Part shown: positions 56,414 to 64,000 of the stretch, one piece after another
How the letters are laid out: each line of letters opens with the position of its first letter
Numbering within the stretch: position 1 is the first letter of the stretch
Source: Arthrobacter sp. OVS8
GTDB lineage: Bacteria; Actinomycetota; Actinomycetes; Actinomycetales; Micrococcaceae
Assembly (NCBI GenBank): GCA_028370155.1
Contig: CP116670.1
Coordinates: 3,782,001 to 3,846,000, forward strand
Length of the DNA stretch: 64,000 bases
Direction: 5' to 3'
The notes under the pieces: model-generated
Seen by the model: only the letters and a program-made list of their open reading frames with translations
Told to the model about the DNA's origin: nothing
The model's database searches: none
Translations under genes and position numbers: made by a program

Positions 56414-57182
56414 TTGTAGACCTCCGGTCGGGTCATGATTCCAGGTCTGGGGCCTTCCGCTGCGTCGAGCGGTTCCTTGCTTAGCCAGACACTCGCGATG
56501 TCCGTGAAGTTCGAGGCGTATACAATCTTCGTCGCGTCCGCTTCATTGACGGCTACGGTGAGGAGCAAGTTGCCCGTGGGGAGCGACGTATCTTCCGCGG
56601 GTGCATCGGGAGCGTCGCTTGCGGTCGGTTGAGGGCTGGGCGCCGTCATCGGGGCCCGCTGTACCGCTGTCACGAGGACCTTGTGAATGGAGAGCTGGGT
56701 CGTCTCGGCTTTGCCCTCGAGACCACCATTTTTCAGGTTGATGAACACACCGACGTGGTCGCCCGCTGCTATGCGACCGCCAGCGACCCTCTGGGGTTCG
56801 AGCTGGAAGGAAACCTCCTGCAATCCTTTGGGGACCTTCACCGATGCACTGGCTTTGAGCCCTTCCGGGGCGATCAGCCGCTCGGCGACGAGTTGCTCGC
56901 CCGGGAGCAGTTCGACGGCGGTGACCTTGCCGGCGAGTCCGTCGAGGTTCTTCAGCGATGATTTGGTGACAGCCTTGCCGGGAAGTTCCTCACTGGCCAC
57001 GAAGGTTTTTAGCGCCTCCACGGGGTGCCCGCGGGCACGGCGTTCTTCACGACGAGAACAGCGACCGGGTCCAGCCCCTGCACGGCCCTCGTGTCGGCAC
57101 CCTGTGCGTAGCTGACCACGAGGAGGGCTCCGACGATGGCGAGCACCAAGGCCGCGATTCCTGCCAATAAGCGTGACTTCAA
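56410..57182 (-). CDS. cpaB: CpaB/RcpC-like SAF-domain pilus assembly protein (first locus; frameshift)
   Basis: Composite of about 257 residues. A TTG start with AGGAG upstream gives a signal-anchor KSRLLAGIAALVLAIVGALL. The SAF-type domain has VAVLVVKNAVPAGTP, then LLPGEQLVAERLIAPEGLKA and IAAGDHVGVFINLKNGGLEG. A Pro/Ser/Asp linker and a C-terminal half LLLTVAVNEADATKIVYASN follow. One base is missing near 57022. It likely sits outside the membrane and stabilises the pilus channel. Its stop overlaps the cpaE start. Confidence 0.82.
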
Positions 57183-57226
57183 AAACTGCTCCTGAACCGG
57201 TCGGGTGAACTGCTGGATGAAACGTG

Positions 57227-58264
57227 TTACTTGGTTAGGCGGACGATGGTGGCACCGTTTTCGTCAACTGGCCCCAGGGAGAACCCGTCAGCCAGGGAAA
57301 CGTATTTGATGAAGCTCCCGATAAATCCCCGGCAGCTCCCGTCGCAGGCCACCGAGGCGGGGACGTGGGCGGTGGTGTTTTGGAATGAGTTCGGCAGTTT
57401 GTTGTCGCCGCTGAAACTCCAGCCTTTGACCTTGAACGCGGCGAAGGAAATGAGGCCGTAGATGGCCCCGGCCCCGGTACCCGTCACCCTGTCGAAGACC
57501 GGCAGGAAGACAACAACATCGCGGCCGGCCGTGATCTCCGAGGCCCACTTGCTCAGGGTTGTTTGGCATGAGCCAGGGGCGCTGTTGCCGGGATCGCTGC
57601 CGCCTTCCGCGACAGCCAGATCGATCAGCGCCCCACAGATCCCCGGATCGCTGGTCAGCCAGCCGAACCCGCCCTCCACCGCGGCCCCGGATGGTCCGTA
57701 CATACAGTCCGCGTTGGCGTTGCTGCCGTGGTTCTGCAGACGCTGGAGGGTACCGTCGACGTGGCCTTTTACCTGGCAGATGGAGAAGGCCACCGGGAAC
57801 GCCGTCGGGCCCGACTTGGGACTGCCCCAGGTGACCGTGGATGCGGCGGTGACTTCAGCGGTATGGACGCCCAGTGCGCGCGCGAAGAAAAGCGAAACCT
57901 GGTTGGGTTCCTTGCCGGCTTCCTGGGCGCCGGCGGTGACTGTGACTGTACGGGCTGTCTTGTCCAGAGCCAGGGACGCGACATTGCTGAGCCCGTCGCC
58001 GGCGTTGCTGCTGGCCAGGCCACGCGCCAGTGTCGACGAAGTGGAGCAGTCGGCGTCGTTCACGTCTTTGGCACACTTCTGAGCCACGGCGATGGCGGCG
58101 GCATCGGATCCGTTGCGCAGCTGCGTTCGCTCGGCATAGAGCATTCCGACGTCGACCGCGATGGCGGCAAAGCCCAGCAGCGCCACCATGAGGATGGCCA
58201 CGAGGACGCTGATGCCGCCGCGCTCGCGGTCCCGCCGGGCGGGCGGCTTGCTCAACCGCCGCAC
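57227..58264 (-). CDS. tadG: TadG-like pilus-associated protein
   Basis: 345 residues from the GTG; an ATG at 58291 would overlap tadE. The N-terminal membrane segment ERGGISVLVAILMVALLGFA with VDVGMLYAERTQLRNGSDAA is the TadE/TadG-type domain. The extracytoplasmic part contains six or more Cys residues and has no vWA motif that I can see. Probably a minor pseudopilin or anchor protein. It follows tadE by 4 bp. Confidence 0.8.
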   Translation of the reverse strand: MRRLSKPPARRDRERGGISVLVAILMVALLGFAAIAVDVGMLYAERTQLRNGSDAAAIAVAQKCAKDVNDADCSTSSTLARGLASSNAGDGLSNVASLALDKTARTVTVTAGAQEAGKEPNQVSLFFARALGVHTAEVTAASTVTWGSPKSGPTAFPVAFSICQVKGHVDGTLQRLQNHGSNANADCMYGPSGAAVEGGFGWLTSDPGICGALIDLAVAEGGSDPGNSAPGSCQTTLSKWASEITAGRDVVVFLPVFDRVTGTGAGAIYGLISFAAFKVKGWSFSGDNKLPNSFQNTTAHVPASVACDGSCRGFIGSFIKYVSLADGFSLGPVDENGATIVRLTK

Positions 58265-58268
58265 AGCA

Positions 58269-58624
58269 TCACCCCCGGCCTTCCATGGCAAACGGCCCGG
58301 CGATTCCGGTCATGGTGGACAGGTTGTAGGTGATCTTGAGGGTCATCTGGCGCCGGCGGCGCAGTTGGTGGGGCTGAGAATGATGCTGGCATCTGTCAGT
58401 GCGGGGTTTAGCCCGCTGGCCGCGGTTTTCACTGCGGTGCGGGCGGCGGTGGCGTTGTTGTTGATTGCCATGACCCGGACGCCTTCGCGGGCCGCGCTGG
58501 AGAGTGTGACCTGGGCGTTGTAGGCCCGGCCGAACTCCATGATGCCGAGCAGCAGCATCACCAGAACCGGTGCCAGGAGGGCGAACTCGACGGCGACGGC
58601 GCCCCGTTCCGTTGTTTTGGACAT
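58269..58624 (-). CDS. tadE: TadE-like pseudopilin (frameshift near the end)
   Basis: Composite of about 118 residues. MSKTTERGAVAVEFALLAPV continues into LVMLLLGIMEFGRAYNAQVT, the conserved TadE helix with its Glu, then SSAAREGVRVMAINNNATAA. One base is missing near 58350; repair adds QMTLKITYNLSTMTGI and moves the stop to 58269. It lies between flp and tadG and is the expected minor pilin. Confidence 0.85.
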
Positions 58625-58666
58625 GGGGGACCGCCTTCCTTGAGGGAGTTGGGTTCAGAGATGACA

Positions 58667-58696
58667 GTGTGGTGGCGGCCGAAGCCACCACCACAC
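58667..58696 (-). terminator. Hairpin between flp and tadE
   Basis: GTGTGGTGG(T)GGC, loop TTCG, GCCGCCACCACAC on the transcribed strand: 13 pairs with one wobble. A partial terminator here would make pilin mRNA more abundant than mRNA for the assembly genes. Confidence 0.7.
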
Positions 58697-58724
58697 AGCC
58701 TTTGATCTGCGTAGTTCGCGAGGC

Positions 58725-58940
58725 CTACGGAGTTGCAGGCGGCGCGCAAACGCCCGTCGTGCTGCCGCTAATGGAGCACTGAACGTCGTTGAAAGTGTTC
58801 ACCAACGTGTCGCCGAGAAGGGTGACAGCAACGATGATCACGACGGCGATGAGGGAGACCATGATGCCGTACTCGACGGCGGTGGCGCCGCGCTGGTCGC
58901 GGCGAAGACGGGTTGCGAGGTTGGAGAAAAAGGAACGCAT
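58725..58940 (-). CDS. flp: Flp-family type IVb pilin
   Basis: 71 residues. A short basic leader (RSFFSNLATRLRRDQRG) precedes ATAVEYGIMVSLIAVVIIVA, the Flp hydrophobic motif with the conserved Glu-Tyr after the likely TadV cleavage site at the Gly. The C-terminus has two Cys (VQCSISGSTTGVC) that could form a disulfide. CAGGAG lies seven bases before the ATG. No prepilin peptidase gene is in the window. Confidence 0.9.
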   Translation of the reverse strand: MRSFFSNLATRLRRDQRGATAVEYGIMVSLIAVVIIVAVTLLGDTLVNTFNDVQCSISGSTTGVCAPPATP

Positions 58941-59216
58941 GGGTGACTCCTGAGCGAGTTGGGAGGCTGGCCCTGCACCAGCACTGAGAGGAACTTAGCA
59001 ACGGGCGACACGCCGAGGAATCGACCTTGACGCATCCTGTGCCAAGGCTTCCCAAACTGCACGTTTCCTGTACATTCCCTGCGCAGATTCTGCGCTGGCC
59101 CGCAATAAATTGCCGGTGACGCGGGGAGTCCGTGCAGAGACACAGGAGGACCCCTCGGCTCTGGGGTCCAAGGGGGTCCGGTCTGGAGGGCAGTCGCCTG
59201 ACAGGGCGACTGTCGG
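58941..59216 (-). promoter_or_regulatory. tadC2-flp spacer
   Basis: 276 bases without a gene. It contains a likely terminator for tadC2 near its start (59191-59212) and a GCGCAG-ATT-CTGCGC stem (59081-59095), and it should contain the flp promoter, though no confident -10/-35 pair was found. Confidence 0.4.
59191..59212 (-). terminator. Terminator candidate after tadC2
   Basis: CAGTCGCC and GGCGACTG pair over 8 bp, 4 bp after the tadC2 stop. A second stem GGACCCC/GGGGTCC lies beyond. It would separate the second module from flp. Confidence 0.55.
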
Positions 59217-60095
59217 CTATTTGGCGAAGACTTCCATGATGCTCAGTACCGTGGGCCCGAGAACCACGATGAAGAGCGTCGGAAGGATGAAGAAGATGAG
59301 CGGAAACAACATCTTCACGGGCATTTTCATGGCGTGTTCTTCGGCCCGCTGGCGGCGCTTGACGCGCATATCCTTCGCCTGCGACTCGAGCACCTTGGCG
59401 ATGGCGATGCCGTATGTGTCTGCCTGGACCACGGCCCGGACGAAGGACCTCAGATCCGGGACGTCAACCCGCTGTGCCATCGCCAAGTACGCTTCCTTGC
59501 GGGAACGGCCCACTTGGATGTCCTGCAGGGTTCTGATCAGCTCCTCGGCGAGCGGGCCGTTGCCGTTCTGGCCGGCCCGGGCCATGGCTGTTTCGAAGCC
59601 AAGGCCTGCCTGGACCGAGATGAGCATTTGGTCCAGCGTGTCGGGCAGCTCCAGCTTGATTGCCTCACGGCGCTTCTGAGCGTGGTTGCGAAGCAGGATG
59701 TCCGGCACGAAGTACGCCAAGGCAGTGATCCCCAGCATGAGGAGAAGATTGACTGCCGATGGTGCGCCGGCCAGGAGAAGGATTCCCATTGCGGCTCCAC
59801 CAAGGGCGAGCAGCGGCTTCACCATGATGACCCGTCCCAATGGCCAGCTCTTCGGCCTGCCCGCACCTGCGAGCTGTTTGTCCAGCCATTCCGTATAACC
59901 CTTGGGAGTCACCCTTCTGCTGAGTGCAGCGAGTTGTCCGGTTGCCGAGAGAGCGGATCCGCTCTCCTTAGGCTGCCGTCCTATATTGGCCTGAATATTC
60001 CGCAGCCCCACTCGATCGCCGGTGAAGGCCAGCCACGTCATGACAGAGAGCGGGGCGACGACCGCGAGGATGGCGGCGTATGCGATGGTTTGCAC
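59217..60095 (-). CDS. tadC: Tad/Flp pilus platform protein TadC (second module)
   Basis: 292 residues, intact and collinear with the other TadC: AYAAILAVVAPLSVMTWLAF, GYTEWLDKQLAGAGRPKSWP, LPDTLDQMLISVQAGLGFET, ARAGQNGNGPLAEELIRTLQ and LIFFILPTLFIVVLGPTVL. Identity with the 51896-52780 copy is highest in the F domain (AEELxRTLQDxQVGRSR, VVQADTYGIAI) and low at the N-terminus. That suggests an old duplication or a separate acquisition, not a recent copy. It begins 18 bp after tadB2. Confidence 0.9.
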   Translation of the reverse strand: MQTIAYAAILAVVAPLSVMTWLAFTGDRVGLRNIQANIGRQPKESGSALSATGQLAALSRRVTPKGYTEWLDKQLAGAGRPKSWPLGRVIMVKPLLALGGAAMGILLLAGAPSAVNLLLMLGITALAYFVPDILLRNHAQKRREAIKLELPDTLDQMLISVQAGLGFETAMARAGQNGNGPLAEELIRTLQDIQVGRSRKEAYLAMAQRVDVPDLRSFVRAVVQADTYGIAIAKVLESQAKDMRVKRRQRAEEHAMKMPVKMLFPLIFFILPTLFIVVLGPTVLSIMEVFAK

Positions 60096-60113
60096 TGTTT
60101 TCTCCCGATTCTC

Positions 60114-61064
60114 TTAGAACTTGGGTTTTACGAGTCGACTGAGCCAGAAGCCGCCTATGGACAGCAGGACCACGCAAGCAATGATCATGAGGAAACCTGG
60201 GACAGTGCTCAGGAATACCCTCGAGTACAGAGGGTTGAAAAGTGACAGCCCGACGAACATCACGACCGGGAGCGCCATCAGGACCATGGCGGACATTCGT
60301 CCTTCCGCGCTGAGGGCCTTGACCTGTCCGCGGAGCTGGCTGCGGTCCCGGATGGTCTCGCCCACGTTGTCGAGCACGTGGGCGAGATCCCCGCCGACTT
60401 CCCGGTGGATCTCGATGGCCCGAGTTATCGAGGCGAAGTCCTCGTTGTTGGTGCGTCGGGCAACCTCCGAGAACGATTCGCCGAGGTCCCGGCCGATTCT
60501 CGTCTCGTTCACGACACGGTTCAGTTCCTCTGCCATCGGAGCTTCATTTTCCTGGGCAGCAGCATCGACCGAACGGAGGAGGCTGTGCCCCGCCCGAAGG
60601 CCGCCGGCAAACATCTGCAGGGTATCGGGTACCTGTTCATCGAATTTCTTTCGCCGCCGGGCGACCAAAAGATTCAGGAACACGATGAGGCCAACGGGGG
60701 TGAGGACTAGCATCACCACAGCCAAGCCGGGGCCGCCCAGGACGAAGCCCAGGACGACGCCGACGAAAGCTACGGCGCCGGACATCAGCAGATAGTCACC
60801 TGGCTGCTTCTTGAGGCCGGCCTCTTCGAGCCGGTCCCGGCTGAGGAGCCCGGCGCCACGCCTACGGAGTCCTTTGTTCAAGGTCTGCACGGCCTGGTTG
60901 GTGAGCTTGGTCAGGTTTGAAGAGTTAGCCTCAGCGACCTCCGGACGGCGCCGGGATAGCTCTACTTGCCGGGATTTGAACACCACCGAGACGGAGATGG
61001 CGAGTGCAGCGTAGACCAACAGCAGGCCCGCAGCGAATGACAGAGGAGACAATTCGGGAAGCAT
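60114..61064 (-). CDS. tadB: Tad/Flp pilus platform protein TadB (second module)
   Basis: 316 residues from ATG ([20 protein letters not shown]). Helices [20 protein letters not shown] and [20 protein letters not shown] precede the F domain [40 protein letters not shown] and [20 protein letters not shown]; it ends LSRLVKPKF. The frame is intact. As written, upstream cpaF frame loss makes the two look fused. The real cpaF stop is probably TAG at 61067, 2 bp before this ATG. Confidence 0.9.
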   Translation of the reverse strand: MLPELSPLSFAAGLLLVYAALAISVSVVFKSRQVELSRRRPEVAEANSSNLTKLTNQAVQTLNKGLRRRGAGLLSRDRLEEAGLKKQPGDYLLMSGAVAFVGVVLGFVLGGPGLAVVMLVLTPVGLIVFLNLLVARRRKKFDEQVPDTLQMFAGGLRAGHSLLRSVDAAAQENEAPMAEELNRVVNETRIGRDLGESFSEVARRTNNEDFASITRAIEIHREVGGDLAHVLDNVGETIRDRSQLRGQVKALSAEGRMSAMVLMALPVVMFVGLSLFNPLYSRVFLSTVPGFLMIIACVVLLSIGGFWLSRLVKPKF

Positions 61065-61066
61065 CG

Positions 61067-62541
<1,475 letters not shown>

Positions 62542-62545
<4 letters not shown>

Positions 62546-63746
62546 TGGAATACCGCCCTTCTGTGCAGTTGCTTATGCGGTCTGGCTTCCCAACCGGGCT
62601 TAAAACGCTCCACAAGCTGGCGGAGACCCTTGGAAGCGGGGTCCCGGTTGCCCTCCTGGAGCACGGGAACGCCCTTGTTCGTCGAGAACGGGAGGCTCTT
62701 GGAGCGTGGCAACACCACGTCGACGGGCACCCCGATGGTGGCTTCAACGTCCTTCAAGCTCAGCCCGGCGCGACGGTCGGCCATGTTCAACACAATGTGG
62801 CGTTGCTCCGGAACGAGAGCCAGGTCCTCCAGAATCTGGAAGCCGGTCCGCATTCCCCGGATGCTGGGGACGTCCATGCCGCAGATCCACACCGCGTCCG
62901 TTGCCTGTTCAAGAGTGGCGAGCACGTGCTCGCCGAGCCCCGGTGCTGTATCGACCACGATGTACTGGAACTCCTGACGGAGCTGGCTCAGAAGGCGGGT
63001 CACATGTGCGGCGGTGATCCGGTCCATCTCTACGGGGAGCGCGGCGCGCACAAGGCGTAGATGCCCGCCGGGTGGACCGTCAGATAGGTCTTGAGGACCA
63101 TAGAGTCCTGGCTTGCGGCGCCAATGACTGCATCCGTGATGGTGAACTCCGGTTCCAGCAGCAGGCCACTGGCAACGTCCCCGAACTGGAGATCGAGATC
63201 GACTATGACGACACTCATCGGGGCTGCCTTACCCAGTCCGACCGCGAGGTTGGTGGCCACCGTCGTTTTGCCAACACCGCCCTTGGGCGACATTACCGCG
63301 ATGACCCGACCGGGTGCGCTCTTGTCCATATGCTCCGAGGCCTGGGGTGCCAGCCCCCGCCTGCGGCCTGCAGCAGCGAGGCTTGCCCGTTCCAGCATGA
63401 CCCGGATGGTGTCCGGGTCGGCGCCCGGGTCCAGGAGGTCGCGGACTCCGGCGCGCATCGCCTGGAGCACAGTCTCCGGAGTGGATGGCGCGGCCAGAAT
63501 GACGCTGATCTCCGGGTACTGGAGGTCCACAACTGACGCGAGTTTCAGCGATCCGTCGACGGAGATACCGGGGCCAAGGATCAGGACCTCGGGCGGCTCT
63601 CCCACCATTTGGCGGAGCACGTCCCCGGGGCCGTCAGGCAGGTGGTTACTTTGGAACACCTGCAGTGATCCGTGCATGCCGGCTATGGCGAGGCGGACCA
63701 AGCGTTCAAAATCGCCGTTGGGCGTGATGAGTACGTAGCGGCTCAT
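62542..63746 (-). CDS. cpaE: CpaE-like MinD/ParA-family ATPase (second module; frameshift)
   Basis: Composite of about 401 residues from MSRYVLITPNGDFERLVRLA. The receiver-like domain (PEVLILGPGISVDGSLKLAS and ISVILAAPSTPETVLQAMRA) precedes the ATPase with IAVMSPKGGVGKTTVATNLA, VVIVDLDLQFGDVASGLLLE, IVVDTAPGLGEHVLATLEQ and a C-terminus KQLHRRAVFQ. One base is missing near 63043. ATG overlaps the cpaB2 stop by 4 bp. It shares organisation and many motifs with the first CpaE. Confidence 0.9.
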
Positions 63747-64000
63747 CGGAACAACCTTGTGGTGTCAACGTAGGATGCCCCGGCTTCAGTTGCATCGCTG
63801 GGTTCCTTGGAAAGATAGACCCTGCCGAACTCCGCGGCGAAGACAATCCGTTCGGCGTCGGCCGAGTTTCTGGCGATGGTGATGAGGTAGGTTTCGTCGG
63901 TTTGTGCCTTGGAAGCCGTCGTGGACGAAACTTGGCTGGTTCCCGACGCGGTGGCGGAGTCGCCGGTCTGCGCTGCAGTACCGTTGCTGAACTGTGCCGC
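63743..64000 (-). CDS. cpaB: CpaB-like pilus assembly protein (second module; 5' part beyond window)
   Basis: Only the last ~85 residues are here: a Ser/Thr/Ala-rich linker, then TYLITIARNSADAERIVFAA, FGRVYLSKEPSDATEAGASY and VDTTRLFR. This matches the end of the first CpaB (LLLTVAVNEADATKIVYASN, VWLSKEPLDAAE). The stop overlaps the cpaE2 start (ATGA). The SAF domain and signal anchor lie outside. Confidence 0.82.
   Translation of the reverse strand, partial: AAQFSNGTAAQTGDSATASGTSQVSSTTASKAQTDETYLITIARNSADAERIVFAAEFGRVYLSKEPSDATEAGASYVDTTRLFR

Noticed and set aside
58269..58291. tadG starting at ATG 58291
   Set aside because: This would overlap tadE by 23 bp. GTG at 58264 lies 4 bp after the tadE stop behind a G-rich site. 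The ATG remains possible.

Overview
This window is about 64 kb of high-GC chromosome from an actinobacterium, most likely Arthrobacter, Pseudarthrobacter or a close relative in the Micrococcaceae. The evidence is the GTG/TTG starts, the Ala/Glu-rich tails on ribosomal proteins, the gene order tRNA-Trp-secE-nusG-rplKA-rplJL-rpoBC-rpsLG-fusA-tuf-S10-spc-alpha, and an actinobacterial Tad pilus locus. Species is not determined.

Layout. 1-3.4 kb: a PspC membrane protein divergent from a PspC-histidine kinase and LuxR-type regulator pair. 3.5-4.7 kb: an aminotransferase. 4.9-11.6 kb: tRNA-Trp, secE, nusG, rplK, rplA, two tandem double-GNAT acetyltransferases, then rplJ-rplL behind a structured leader with an attenuator. 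11.9-13.6 kb: a YbaK-type deacylase and a thiolase. 14.0-21.5 kb: rpoB-rpoC. 22.0-26.4 kb: rpsL-rpsG-fusA and tuf. 26.6-29.8 kb: a carboxylesterase, a 41-residue membrane peptide and a GH1 beta-glucosidase. 30.3-35.6 kb: S10 operon. 35.7-36.4 kb: a gap holding six 32-bp repeat units, three in each orientation. 36.4-43.6 kb: spc genes, secY, adk, map. 43.6-49.0 kb: a P1/DmpA peptidase, infA, rpmJ, rpsM, rpsK, rpoA, rplQ, truA. 49.0-51.8 kb: a sensor kinase, an OmpR-type regulator and an HPt-like protein. 51.9-64.0 kb: a Tad/Flp pilus region in which the cpaB-cpaE-cpaF-tadB-tadC module occurs twice, on either side of flp-tadE-tadG.

The first 49 kb is mainly the transcription and translation machinery: ribosomal proteins, RNA polymerase, elongation factors, initiation factor IF-1, SecY/SecE, methionine aminopeptidase and adenylate kinase. 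Several promoters in front of these genes share a TAGACT-like -10 box about 18 bp from a weak -35. The last 13 kb is a surface-appendage locus (pilin, pseudopilins, secretion ATPases, inner-membrane platform, MinD-like localisation ATPases) beside a divergent two-component pair.

Quality warning. About 27 genes, many essential (rpoB, rpoA, fusA, rplB, rplC, rplD, rplW, rpsC, rpsS, map), carry reading-frame breaks. All can be repaired by restoring one or two bases, mostly in runs of C or G. I read these as sequencing or assembly errors, not pseudogenes, and give gene coordinates across the breaks.
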